A DNA stretch of 64,000 nt from Vespa crabro (GCF_910589235.1 NC_060971.1:434001-498000), one strand, 5' to 3'; positions 49,101 to 61,827 are shown, counted from the stretch's first letter. Translations and numbers: made by a program. The notes: generated by a model from the letters alone, not told the origin.

Positions 49101-51854
49101 ACTGTCTGACTTTGAATTATCTCCACTTGACCAGAGAAATGTAAGAGAGTACCTCTCGAAGGAATGCGACCGTCGTACTTGGAAATATTCCGACAATTCG
49201 AGGGAAAGTTATTCGAGGTCCTCTCGAAACAATGCGAGTGTCAGATTTGGAAATATTCCGACTAGTCGAGGCAAAGATATGCGAGTGACTTTGGAAGGAA
49301 TAGGACGGTTGGGCTTGGAAATATCCCGACTAGTCTAGGGACACTTATGAGAGTGCCCAATGTGTCTGTCGGACTTGGAAATATTACGACTAATTTAGAA
49401 AGAGTTACGCGAGTGCCTCCAAACGAAGCGGCTATGTAACTTGATAAAATTACGACTTCTCTTAAGATAGTCATGCAAGTGTCTCTCGAATCATTACAGC
49501 TGTCACACTTGGAAGAATACACATTAGTCGAGTGAATATTATGCGAATGAATTTCGTCCCAATGCGAATATCGGCCTTGGAGATATTTTAACAGATCCGG
49601 TGAAATTTGTACGAGTGCCTCTCGGAACAATACGTCTGTGAGACTTGGAAATATTCCGACAAGTCGTGGGAAAGGTATACGAGTGTCTCTAGAAGCAATG
49701 CGACTGTCGGGCTTGTTAATAATCGTACTAGTCGCAGTATTGTTATGCAAGAGATTTGTGAACCAATGTGGCTGTCGGTATTGTAAATATTCCGAATAGA
49801 CGAAAGAAAGTTATGCGACTGCATCACAAATCTAAAGTTCTGACGGACTTAGTAATAGTCCGACTATTCGAATGAAAATCATGCGAGTGCATCTGGAACC
49901 AATGCAGCTGTCGAAATAGAAAATATTCCGATTAGTCGACTAAGTGTTATGCTCTCGAGGCAATACGGCTGATGGGCTTGGACATATTTCGTGTAGTCTT
50001 GGGAAAGTCATGCGAGTGACTCTCGAATCACTATAACTGGCGGACTTCGAAGCATTCTGTCGAGAGAAATGTTACGCGAATGCCTCTCGAACCAATGAGA
50101 CTGTCGAACTTATATTCCAATTTGTCGAGAGAAATTTATGCGAGTAGCATGTGAATCAATGCGACTGTCCGGCCTGGAATTATTCCGTCCTAGTCTATGT
50201 AAAGGTATGAGAGGTCCTCTTGAAACAATGTGTCTGTCGTGCTTGAAAATATTTCTATTAGTACAGTGAAAGTTATGCGAATGACTCGTGATCCAATGTG
50301 TCGGATTTGAAATATTTCGACTAGTCGCGGGAAAGTAATGCGACTTACTTGTGAATCAATGCAACTATTGGACTATTCCTGCTAATATTCAGGCTTGGAA
50401 ATATTCCGACCTAGTCGAAAGGTAAGTTATGCGAATGCCTCACGAAATATTACTGCTGTCGGACTTGGAAATTATGCGAGTGTATATCGAACCAATCTGA
50501 CTTCCGGTCTTAGAAATTTTCAGGATGGTCGTGGGAAAGATATGCGACGGTCTCTCGAACCAATGCCGCTGCCGGACATGGAAATATTTTATCTAATCGA
50601 GGGAAGGTTATGCGTGATAATTTCGAACAAATGCGACTATCGGATTTGAAAATTTCCCGACTAGTCACGTAAATGTTATGCGAATGACTCTCTCACCAAT
50701 GAGGCTGTAGGACTTGTAAATATAACGACTGGTACAGGGAAATTTATGCGAGTGTCTCTCGGACCAATGCGATTCTCGTACTTGGAAATATTCCGACTAG
50801 TCAATGGAATGATATTCGATTACACCTCGAACAAATGTCACTATCGTACTTGGAAATGTTCCGACAAGAGGAGTGAAAATTATGCGAGGAACTTGTGAAC
50901 TAATGGAACTGTAGTTGTTGAAAATAGACCGACTGGTCGAGGTAAATTTATGCTAGTGTTTCTAGAAATAATGCGACCGTCGGACTTGGAAATATTCCGG
51001 CTAGTAGAGGTAAAGTTATGCGACTGCCACTCGAAATAATTCGGCTGTCTGATTCAGAAATATTTCGACTTATCCAGGGAAAATAATGCGAGTGACTTGT
51101 GAACCAATTCGATGGTCGGACTAAGAAACATTCCTACTAATCTGCGGGAATGTCATGTGAGTGCCTCTCGAAAGATTGAGACCGTCGTACTTGGAAATAT
51201 TCCGAATAGTTGAGGGAAGCTTATTCGAGTGATTATCAAATAAACGCGACTGTCGTACTTGGACATATCTCGACTAGATGAGCTAACTTTATACGAGTGC
51301 CTTTTAAACCAATGCGATTGTTGTGCATAGATATATTTTGCCTAATTGAAGGAAAGTAATGCGAGGTCCTGTTGAACCAATGTGGCTCGGACATGGAAAT
51401 TTTCCAAATAGTCGAGGAAAAGTAATGCGATGTTTTTGGAAAGAAAGAGTTCGTCGAAATTGGAAATATTCCAACTAGTCGTGGAAAAATCATGCGAGTT
51501 ACTCCCGCACCAATGTAGTTGTCGGACTTACATTAATTCCCACTAGTCAAGGGAAAGTTATAAGAATAACTTGTGAACAAGTGCGACTGTCAGACTTTGA
51601 AATATTCCGACCTAATTGCGGGAAAGTTATGCGAATGAATTGTGACCCAATGTGACTGCCTTTGATTGAAATTGTGACCTATTCCGTCTAGTCGAGGGAA
51701 AGTTGCGCAATTGTCTTCAAACCCAATACAGCTGTTGGACTTGGAAATGTTCAGACTAGTCGAGGTAAAGTTAAGCCAGTACCTCTCGAACCAATGCGTC
51801 TGTCGGACTTCGGAATATACACACTAGTCGAGTGAAAGTAATGCGAGTGACTCT
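40160..51854 (+). repeat. 68-bp satellite array, segment 5
   Basis: No gene. It opens with the counterpart of A's right flank. 40490-41880 shares blocks with 23480-24060 in partly different order. 45360-46450 matches 9750-10950 and is followed directly (46700-47860) by the counterpart of 17940-19100, so the sequence equivalent to 10.95-17.9 kb, including an element B, is absent at that place. A small local duplication lies at 42532-42575. The last ~150 bp match the left flank of B. Confidence 0.95.
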
Positions 51855-52460
51855 TCCCGGGACTCTACAGGTGGTAGCAAGTCTTCGATAGGCTATAGTA
51901 GTTTTAGAAAGGTGCGATAGGAGTTTGCTGAAGACATCTTCTAAGGCCGAGGATACAAATTCAGCTAACAATGAATCGGCTGCGTTTAGTTTAGAGGAAA
52001 ACAGTACCAGAAGAGAAGCAAAAAGTCCATCCAGTTCGAATAATAGACTGGTTGAACATAACCCAGGGTGCGAATCAATAATCACGCGACCGCAAACTCC
52101 ATCGTAGGTCCGCATGCTTTCCGCGAAAAACTCCTTGAAAACGGAACTTACGCCCACTTAGTCCCTGCAAATAGCAACAACCCCTGTGACAACAGCGCCA
52201 CAGAAACGCACGAAAAGACCCTCATTCCTCCGATAACAGTGCAAGACGCTGAGCAAGACAGCGCGGATATATCCCGGAAACTACAGAAGAAAACCCTAGA
52301 AATAGACAACGCCCCATCGGCAACTCTCGAAGCGGACAGCACACATGAAACCAAGGATGACGTGGATCTTCAACTCGAGGAACCGCGGGTCACTTTTGCA
52401 GAATCCTGCAAATCCACCCGCGGTAACGAATTGCATATGGCTAAGGCCCACCCTTAGGTA
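51855..52460 (+). pseudogene. Element B' 5' region / ORF1 remnant
   Basis: Two overlapping open frames: 51925-52107 (Ser-, Asn- and Glu-rich) and 52068-52457 (acidic, many Thr/Ser, ending MAKAHP-stop). Their composition resembles the disordered N-terminus of gag-like ORF1 proteins, but no gag domain or CCHC knuckle follows before the endonuclease. Function not recognised. It is best explained as an ORF1 that lost its 3' two thirds before B and B' separated. Confidence 0.5.
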
Positions 52461-52469
52461 AATCGTGCG

Positions 52470-52815
52470 TCAAAAATTCATTTATTGCAGCTAAATATGG
52501 GATTCTAAAACGGTAATGGGCGAAGTTCGCGAACTGATTAGCCAAAAATGCTTGGATGTGAAACTTCTACAGGATCCGTACGTCCAAAAGCATGGGACGG
52601 TATACGAGATTATAGGATTAAGCAACGGGACAAGAATTGTTGCCATTCGCGATGAAAGATCCTGGTCTGCGGTCGCGACGACCAATCTAAACACCAGCAG
52701 TTTAGGATCGGCTTCAGAAATAAAGACACGAGTCAACATGCTCACTAGTGTCCTACAAACCTCCTGTTCTGAATCTACGTCCCGGAAAAAGGCTCACCAG
52801 AAATTCAACCCATAG
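52470..52815 (+). pseudogene. Element B' endonuclease, N-terminal fragment
   Basis: LQLNMG is encoded just before a frameshift at about 52505. VMGEVRELISQKCLDVKLLQ then leads into DPYVQKHGTV. These are the first strand (LQxN) and the E-P-Y box of the AP-endonuclease fold, with Asp in place of the catalytic Glu. SNGTRIVAIRDERSWSAVAT follows, then a jump caused by the 560-bp deletion. Inactive. Confidence 0.7.
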
Positions 52816-54040
52816 TAGACATCAGCAATAACGAACAAGAAAAAAGAGGTAGCTAGTTTGAGATGCGCGTTCCAGCGAGGAAATGAATATCAGGTACGCC
52901 TCGAGTTAATGCACGAGTATCGTTCTACGCTGCGGGCATAGAGCAAAGAAGCACGACATGCCAAATAAGTTAGTTGGAGGAAATTCGTAGAGGAATAGGG
53001 CAACGCGGAACAGTGCGGGTACGTTTTCAAACAACAGGCGGGCAAACTACGGGTCAAAAGAGTAATTATACTCTTAAACGAGATGGAGGGAAAACCACGA
53101 ACATCTAAGGAACGGCGAGATTCCTACTCAATACGCATGTTCCGGACGACAGTGTATCCGAAAACAAACCAGAACAACGAGCGGTACGGAATTTCTCAAG
53201 AAACGTTCTCGAAACGGCGGATGCCCCACTCTTCACAGAGGAAGAGGTCGCACGGGTCATAGAGTCCCTCAAAAACGGCAAAGCCCCGATGCCGTATCTC
53301 ACCCAGATGTGTGTGTTTAAAAGAGCATTCGCTGTCATTTCATTCCAATTCGCAGACCTTTTCAACGGGGTATCTTCCCCGGGATGCCTTCAATGTGGAA
53401 CCCTCCCGTCTATTTGGAATGAGGGCTCCTTAAGAGCACTCCTGAAGGGGTACAACAAAGACCCGTCAGACTCCAAGCACTACCGTTTGAACTGCATTCC
53501 ATCATATGGAATGTTATGGAAAGACTGCTGAATCTGCGCCTCACCGAAACCTCGTTCGCGCCGGGAAATATATCGGATAAACAGTCTGGGTTTGTCCAGG
53601 GACGTTCCACGGAAGACGTAATCGTAGAGAAGCGTCAAATCGTTTCTGCCTCCTCACGGAGATATGTCATCTCGCTGTTATTCGACATCTCGGGAACCAT
53701 CAACAACGTTTGGTGGAATCTAGTTGTCAAGGCTTTCTATGATCGGGACTGCCTGAGGATTGTCTTTAAAGTGATGACAAGCTACTTCGCGGACCGTAAA
53801 ATTGTGCTGGGAAAACATTAAGTTTAAAAGCATGCCTCTAGAGGATGTCCATAAGGATCTGCCCTTGGCCCCCTTTCTGCTGCAAACTCATATTCGACCA
53901 ACTCCTCAGGATCCTGGAGAAAACCTCGGAAATCAACGCGATCGCGTACGCGAAAGACCTACTTGTCATCGTAGATGGAGACTCAAGGTATGAACTCGAA
54001 GAGAATGGAAATCACGTGATTAACTGCATCACCTGATGGT
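52816..54040 (+). pseudogene. Element B' reverse transcriptase
   Basis: Linker with stops (52816-53280), then EEEVARVIESLKNGKAP-type sequence in a broken frame, fingers at 53289-53531, and the open palm frame 53516-53821 (SDKQSGFVQGRSTEDVIVEK, LLFDISGTINNVWWN). It stops after the KH codons, as B does. A further frame encodes KLIFDQLLRILEKTSEINAI and the box AYAKDLL, with Lys for catalytic Asp. Inactive. Confidence 0.85.
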
Positions 54041-54219
54041 GCACGTCTGCGAAATTGTCCAATCTCCTAGCGGAAGACGAAAGCGATCGTTCTTAAGAGT
54101 GATTGGGTTTGAAGGAAACCCATCGGCAGAAGGTGAGGAGAATGTCTAGATAGAAAGAGGAAAACGGCGATAAAAACCGACGTAGCGAGCAGGATACCCT
54201 CCGTAAGGATAGGGAACAA

Positions 54220-55064
54220 TATTAAATTTAGGAATTCCGTAAGATATCTCAGGGTATACTTCGATAAAGGGCTGGGGTTTACGCCACACCGTTACCTCAA
54301 CGACACGGTCGATACATTGATCGCAAAGCTAGGTAAGTTAGCAGCTAGAGAATGGGGACTCCTCCACTGCGCCCTCCAAGCGATCTATCGAGGCGTGTTC
54401 ACACCTACAGTCATATATGCGGCGGCAAGATTGTGTGATCTCTGCACGAAAGGAGATCTCAAAAAGTTAAGCGCGACTCTGCGATCGGCCCTCATTTTGG
54501 TCACATTCACGTATCGCACAACTGCAATGGAATCTCTCTGCGTCATAAGAGCGGAGTCCATGATAGATCTCCAGTTACTGAAACGAAGGGGACTATACGA
54601 CATTAAAAAAAAAATAGGTGCACTGAGACAGCTCCGCTAAAACTAGAAGGCACGAATATTAAACGCGGGATAGCAAGACAGATCTATGAGGAAATCTTTA
54701 GGGTTTGGAAGTTTCGATGGGAGAACTCCAAAGGAAGGACAACATACGCGTTATCCCCGAACGTCAAGGACAGGATGGGTGCCCGTTTGTTTCTTCTAAC
54801 AATTTCATAAGTGAGTTTCTTGCAGGACACGATGTCAAGGCCAAGCTGACGTCGCTGGACATCGTCGCGGAAGGAACATGCGAGGGTTGCGAAGAGGACA
54901 CGTTCTCGCATTACATCATCGACTGTCCGGTTATAAAACCACAAAAACAGACTCTGGAAGAAATTCTCCGTAATAAAGTTGGCCGGAAACAGCGAGATAT
55001 CTTGTCTCCACGGCCGAGTCCTTCTCCCTATTCGCAGATTTTTGCAAAGAATCCCTCATCATAA
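54220..55064 (+). pseudogene. Element B' ORF2 C-terminal domain with intact zinc finger
   Basis: 54317-54640 (LAAREWGLLHCALQAIYRGV, YRTTAMESLCV) and 54705-55064 give the C-terminal domain in two frames. The zinc ligands are all present: Cys 54879-54881, Cys 54888-54890, His 54909-54911, Cys 54924-54926 (CEGC, six residues, H, four residues, C). The end AKNPSS-stop matches B. The damage pattern is the reverse of that in B. Confidence 0.8.
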
Positions 55065-55545
55065 AAGGTCATCAGATAATGAATCCAGTTATGCCGGGAA
55101 TGTCGGAATTTCGGCGATGGTGGTGGGTGCCTGCAATCTTCTCGGGTTAGCCCACTCTCGAACAGGATTGGGTCGGAGATGATCGTTCGTATCTTGCTAT
55201 TTTTCCTTTTTTTCTTTTTTAACTCCATCACCACATTCTCTCAAATAAGCTGCTATTCTTCGATTTCCATCTCATCCTATGCAACGAGTGCCGAGTCTCG
55301 TGGTACCGTGAGTGGACTTCCCCGTCCTTCACCATGAGTACGGCCGGCATGAACGTGATGATGCGTTACGGCGAGAATGTTGGTCGTGGCTAAATAGCTC
55401 ACCCTGTCTCGCCGGCAGGAGTTGTGGGTTTTTCCGAATCTGGTTTCTTCGTAGTGGTGGTTGCTGTTTGTAGGTAGTCCCGTAGCATATGCCCTAATGG
55501 GCGAGGTATCATAGCTGCAGGCACCCTTCAGGTGTCCACCTTTAC
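55065..55545 (+). other. Element B' 3' UTR
   Basis: Aligns with 17416-17899 and ends at the same GGTGTCCACCTTTAC. Pyrimidine-rich around 55199-55220. No poly(A) tail. Satellite resumes within about 10 bp at ACTGTAGTAGTAGG. Confidence 0.65.
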
Positions 55546-57405
55546 AATATACTGTAGTAGTAGGTACTATTTCGCCATGTTGAAGGAAAGTTGTGCTAGT
55601 GTCTCGAAATCCAATACAACTATCGAGCTTAGAATAAGTCTTACTAATCGAGGGAAAGTTATGCGAGTGACTTGTGAACCAAACAATTGTCGGATCTGGA
55701 AGTATTCCGACTAGTCGAGGGAACATTGTCCGAGTGCTTTCGAACCATTGCGGCTGTCGGACCTGGAATTATTCCGACCAGTTTAGGGAAAGATATGCGA
55801 GTTCTTCTCGAACCAATGCTGCTGCCGTACCTGGAAATATTCAAACTGGACTGTAGAAATTATGCGGGTGCCTCTCGGACAAATGCGACTGTCAGACTTA
55901 GAAATATTACGACAATCCGTGAGAAAAATATGCGAGTGCCACTCTTAACAAATCGATTGTTGGACTTGGTAATGTTCCGACTAGTCGAAAAAAAGTTATG
56001 CAACTGCACCAGAAACCAAAACGACTGTAGGACTAGAAAATTTCCGACTAATCAACGAAACGTTATGCGAGTGCCTCTCGAAACAATACGGCTGACGTAC
56101 TTGGAAATATTTCACCTAGTCCAGAAAAAGTTATGAGGCCCTTGGATCAGTACGACTTTCGGACTAGATACTATTCCGCCTAGACGAAGGAAAGTTATGT
56201 GATTTCTACTGGAACCAATGCCGCTGTCGGTCTTGGAAACATTCCAACTAGTGTAGGGAAAGTTTTGCGAGTGCCTCTGGAAAATATGCGGATGGCGGAC
56301 TTGGAAATATTCCCACTAGTTGAAGGAGACTTATGGGAGTGAAACTCGCATCAATGCGACAGCCCGGCTGTGAAATATCACGCCTAATCGAGGGAAAGTT
56401 GTACGAGTTCTTCTCGTAGCAAAGCGTCAGTCGGACATGGTAATATTCTGACATCTCGAGGAAAAGTTATGCGAGTGTCTTGTGAGCTTATAGTAATGAC
56501 GTGCTAGGAAATATTAAGACTAGTAGACGGAATGTTATGCGAGTTTCTTTGGGAGCTATACGATTCTCGGTCTGGATACTATTCCGCCTAGTTGTGGGAA
56601 TGATACGAGAGTGCCTGTCAAACCGATGCGGCTCTCAGACTTGGAAATATTGCGACTAATCGATGGAAAGTTATTCCAGTACCTCTCGAACCAATGCATC
56701 TGTCAGACTTCGAAAGATACACACTAGTCGAGTGAAAGTCATGCGAGTAACATTCGATCCAATGCGATTGTCGGACTTGGAAATAATCCGAATGGTATAT
56801 AGACAGCTATGCGAGTGACATGTGAATCAATGCGACTGTCAGGCAAGGAAATGGAAAACCGACTAGTCGCGAGAAAGTTATACGAGTGCGTCTCGAAACA
56901 ATGTGGCTACCTGACATGGAAAAATTCCAACTGCTCCGCGGAAAGTTATAAGAGTACCTCTTGGACCAAAGCGACTGTCGGGATGGGAAATATTACGACG
57001 AGTCTAAGGAAACTTATGCTACTGCCACTCGAACCAAAGCGACTGGCGAACGTGGATTCATTCCGACTAATAGAGGGGAAGTTATTAGATAGATTTGTGT
57101 ACCAAAGCGACTGTCGGAATTGGAAATACCCCGACTGGTCGTGGGAAAATTATGCTACCATCATATAAACTGAAATATTCTGACTAGTCGAGTGAAAGTT
57201 ATTCAGGTTCCTTTCAAACCAATGCGGATGTAAGACTAGGAAATGATCCAGCTATTCAGGACAACTTATACGAGTGTTTCTCGAACCAATGCGGCGGTCA
57301 AACTTGAAAATATTTCGACAAGTCGAAGGAGAGTTTAGCGAGTGTTTCTCGAAACAAAACGTCTTTCGGTCTACGAACTATTCAGCATAGTCGAAGGAAA
57401 GTTAT

Positions 57406-57746
57406 GCGAGTGACTTCAGAACCAATACAACTGTCGGGTATGTAAAAATTCCGTCTAGTCGAGGGTTAGTTGTGCGAGTGACTTCAGAACCAATATGACT
57501 GTCGGGCATATAAAAATTCCGTCTAGTCGAGGGTTAGTTGTGCGAGTGACTTCAGAACCAATACGACTGTCGGGCATATAAAAATTCCATCTAGTCGAGG
57601 GTTAGTTATGCGAGTGACTTCAGAACCAATACGACTGTCGGGCATATCAAAATTCCATCTAGTCGAGGGTTAGTTATGCGAGTGACTTCAGAACCAATAC
57701 GATTGTCCGGCATGTAAAAATTCCATCAAGTCGAGGGTTAGTTATG
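57406..57746 (+). repeat. Homogenised run of five 68-bp monomers
   Basis: The string GCGAGTGACTTCAGAACC begins at 57406, 57474, 57542, 57610 and 57678. The GCGAG block recurs again at 57746, so every step is exactly 68 bp. The copies differ at only a few positions, share the otherwise rare TTCAGAACC and GAGGGTTAGTT variants, and are far more alike than any neighbouring monomers. This is the clearest direct measure of the unit length and points to a recent local expansion. Confidence 0.95.
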
Positions 57747-59649
57747 CGAGAGCCACCCGGATTTGGAAAATTCTGGCTAGTCGAGGGAAAGTTTTGCGGG
57801 TGCCTCTCAAACCAATTCCGCAATAGGACTTGGAAATATTCCGACTAGTCAGGGAAAGTTTTTTGATTGCCTAATAAAACAATGCGACTGTCAGGCATGG
57901 AAATATTCAGCATAGTCGGGGGAATTTTATGTGAGTACTAATCGATCCAAAGCGGATGTAGAACTTGGAAATATCCAGATTATTCGAGGGAAAGTTAGGG
58001 GGAGTGATTCTTGAATCAATGTAGATGTAAGCCTCAAAAATAGTCCGAATAGTCGAGAGAAAATTTATATGAGTGCCACTAGAACCGAATCGAATGTCGA
58101 ACTTGGAAACACTCCGACTAGCCGGAAAAGTTATACGAGTGCTTTTCGAACGAATACGGCTATCGTTCTTGGAAACATTCCGACAAATCTAGGAAAATTA
58201 TGCGAGAGCCTAGCCAACCAATGCGGCTGTCGTACTTGGCAATATTACGACTAGTCAAGAGAAAGTTATGCGGGTGGGTCTAGACACATTACAAAATACG
58301 GAATTAGAAATATTCTGACTTGTCAAATGAAACTAATGTGACTGCTACTAGAACCGAAGTGACTGGCGGTCGTGGAGCCATTCCGACTAGTAGGCGAAAG
58401 TTATGATAGTGACTCTCGAACAATTGTGACTGTCGGACTTGGAAATATTCCGTATAGCCGTGTGATAGTTACGTGATTGGCTCTCGAGCCGTAGCGGATG
58501 TCGAACTTAGAGTATTCCGACTAGTCGAGGGAAAGTTATGTGAGTAACTTGTCAAAAAGTGAGACTGTCTTACTAAACAAGGGAGCGTTATGCAAGTGTC
58601 TTGGGAATCAATGCGACTGTCAGACATGGAAATATTCCAAATGGTCGAGGAAAAGAAATGTGAGTAGTTTTAGAACTAATACCACGGTCGGATTTGGAAA
58701 TATTCCGATTAGTCGAGGGAAAGTTATGCAAGTGACTCCAGAACCAATGCGTCTGTCGGACTTGGAAGTATTACGTCTAATCGAGGGAATGTTATTCTAG
58801 TAGTTTTAGATCAAATGCGATGGACGGAATAGGAAATATTCCCACAAGTCGGAGAAAGTAATGCAAGTGTTTCTCGAACAAATGCGGCTTTAGGACTAAG
58901 GAATATTCCGACTAGTCTAGGGAACTTTGTGCGATTGTCCCTAGAACAAAAGCGAATGTCGTACTTGGAATCTTTCTGACTTAGCGAGGAAACGTTATTC
59001 GAGTGACTTGTGAACAAAAGCATCTGTTAGAATTGGGAATATTTTCAGTGGTTGATGGTATGTTATGCTAGTGCCTCTCGAACCATTGCAGCTGTCAGAC
59101 ATGGAAATATTACTACTAAACGAGGGAAATATTCCGAATCATCGAGAGAAAGTTATGTGTGTGCCTTTCGACCCAATACGACAGCCGGATTTGAAAATAT
59201 TCCAACTCTTCGGGGGTAAGTTATGCGAGTGCTTCTAGGACCAATAGGACTGTCGGAATTGAAATAATTCCACTAGTCTGGATAAACTTATGCGAGTGAT
59301 ACTCGAACTAATTCGGCTGTCGAACTTGGAATTATATCGACAAGACGATGGAAAGTTATGCGAGTGAAACAGGAACCACTGCACCTGTCGTACATGTAAA
59401 TATCCCGTCTTTTCGAGGGAAAGTTGTGCGAGTGCATATCGAAACAATTCGGATGTCGTACTTGGAAGAATATTGACTAGTAACGTGAAAGTAATGCGAG
59501 TGACTAAGAACCCAATACCATTGTCGGACTAGGAAATAATCCGTCTAGTCGAGGGAAATTTATACGGTAGCTGTCGAACCAATGCAGCTGTCAATCTTAG
59601 AAATATTCCGACTAGTCGAGAGAAAATTATTCGAATATCACATGGACCA

Positions 59650-60660
59650 TTACGACTGGGGTACTTGGAAATAACACGCCTAATCGAAAGATAGTTATGC
59701 GAATGCCTCTCGAAACAATGCGGCCGTCGCAATTGGAAGTATTCAAACTGATCTATAGAAAGTTATGTTACTGGTTAACGGAACAATACGATTGTCTAAA
59801 TTATAAATATTCTGACTAGTCAAGGAAGCGTTATGACAGTACTAGTCAAACTAAAGCCACTCAAACTAAAAGAACTTGGAAGGTTACCTACAAATCGAGG
59901 GAGAGTTAGGCGAGTGACTTATGAACCAATGCGACTGTCAGACTTGGAAATAATCCGACTAGTCGAGGGAAAGTTATGCGATTGGCTCTCGAAACAATGC
60001 GACTGTCAATCATGGGAGTATTCCGACTAATCGAGAGAAAGTTGTGCGAGTGCCACTCGAACCAATGCGACTGTCGGACTTGGAATTAACCCAACTAGTA
60101 AAGAGAAAGCAATGCGCGTGACTTGTGAATCAACGTGACTGTCAGAATGGGAAATATCCCGACAAGTAAAGAGAGAGCTATGCTAGTGATTTGTGAACCA
60201 ATGCGGCTGCTGGTCTGGAAAACATTCCGACTAGACGAAGAAAAGTTATGATATTGTAGCTCGGACCAGTACGACTGTCGGACTAAATAGTATTCCGCCT
60301 AGTAGAAGGAAAGTTATGCGAGTGTCTTTCAAACCAATGCGGCTGCCGGACTCTGAAATATTCGTACTGGTCCGGGGAAGATTATACAAGTACATCTCGG
60401 ATTAATGCGACTGTGGAACTTGGAAATAACCCCCCTAATCGAAAGGTAGTTATGCGAGTACCGCTCGAAACAGTGCGGCTGTCGAAATTGGAAGTATTCC
60501 AACTGGTAAATAGAAAGTTATGTGAATGGTTAACGGAACAATACGATTGTCGGAATGAGAAATATTCGGTGTAGTCAAGGGAACCTTATGAGAGTACCAC
60601 TCAAACTAGGGCCAATCAAATTAAAGCCACTCAAACAATGAGGACTTGGAAAGATACTTT
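59650..60660 (+). repeat. Two diverged copies of an ~11-monomer block
   Basis: 59650-59900 and 60400-60660 share an unusual run of variants: GGAAATAAC, then CCTAATCGAAAG, then TTAACGGAACAATACGATTG, then repeated CCACTCAAACTA. Their offset is about 752 bp, close to 11 units of 68 bp. Related variants also occur near 29510-29660 and 61020-61200. Confidence 0.7.
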
Positions 60661-61827
60661 CATTTCGGAGGAGAGTTTTGCGAATGATTTGAGAATCAAT
60701 GCACCTGTCGAATTTACTAATAGTTCTACTAGTCGAGGAAATGTTATGCTAGTGCTTCTCAAACAAATACGACTTTCGTACATAGTCATATTTCGACTAG
60801 ACGAAGGATATTTATGCGAGTTACATATCAACCAATATGACTGTCATTCTTGAAAATACCCCGATTAGTCAAATTTTAGTTATCTTGGGAACCAATGCGA
60901 CTGTTGGACTTAAAAATATTCCGACCGGTCCAGGAAAAGTTATGCAAATTGTTTTCGAAACAATGCGTCTGTCTTTCTTAGAAATATTCCGATTAGTCAA
61001 GTGAAAGTAATGCGTGTGAATCCGCACCCTATACAACAGTCGGCCTTGGAAATATTCTAACTTGACGATAGAAAGTTTTTCGACTGAATAACATAACGAT
61101 ACATTTGTCGGACTGAGAAATGTTCTGACTAGTCGAGGAGAACTTATGACAGTGCCACTCAAACTAAAACGACTGTCGAACTTGGAAAAATACCTACAAT
61201 TCGAGGGAGAATAATGTGAGTGACTTGCGCACCAATGCGACAGACAGATTTGGAAATATTCCAACTAGTTGAGGGAAAGTTATGCGATAACATCTCGAAC
61301 CTATGTAGCTGTCAGACTTGGAAATATTCCGAATAGTCGAGTGAAAGTTATGCGAGTCCGCCTCAAACAATGTGGCTGTCGGAATTGGAAATATTCCAAC
61401 ATGTCGAGGAAGACGTATACGAGATATATTGAACCAAGTCGACTGTCGAACATGGAAATATTCCAACTTCTCTGGGGAAATTTGTGCAGTGCATCTCAAA
61501 CCAATTAGACTGTCGAAATTGGAATATCCCGACAAGTAAGGAGGGAGCTAAACGAGTGACTTGTGAATTAATGAGACTGTCGTGTTAGTAAATATACCGA
61601 CTAGTCGAGGGAATATTATGCGAGTGCCTCTCATTTCAATGCGGCTGTCGGACTTGGAAATATAAGGAGTAGTCAAGGTAATGTTATATGAGTGACTCTG
61701 GAAGCAAAGTGGCTGTTGAACTTGCAAATATTCCGACTAGTCGAAGGAAAGATATGCAAGTGCTTCTCGATCATATATGACTATCGGACTTAGATATATT
61801 ACGACTACTCAAGAGAAAATTATGCGA

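Larger units (their letters stand above)
51855..55545 (+). mobile_element. Element B': second copy of element B
   Basis: Plus-strand copy of B with the same 5' and 3' end points. It retains the endonuclease N-terminus that B lost, but is missing about 560 bp of the rest of the endonuclease (equivalent to B 14478-15037, junction near 52697). The RT catalytic box reads YAKD (53947-53958), while the C-terminal CxxC-x6-H-x4-C finger is intact. It shares with B a stop after the KH codons and a frameshift near 53865. The right flank (55550-55740) matches satellite that lies on the LEFT of B (13436-13620). Confidence 0.87.
55546..61827 (+). repeat. 68-bp satellite array, segment 6
   Basis: No gene. 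It contains the counterpart of 13436-13620 at its start, a variant monomer near 56690-56760 that matches the left flank monomer of B and B', an exact five-copy 68-bp expansion (57406-57746), a 752-bp-offset duplication (59650-59900 and 60400-60660), and the left flank of C' (61000-61827), which matches 29450-30142. Confidence 0.95.

Noticed and set aside
57406..57746. CRISPR-like regular repeats
   Set aside because: The whole 68-bp unit repeats with no unique spacers, and the setting is eukaryotic satellite.
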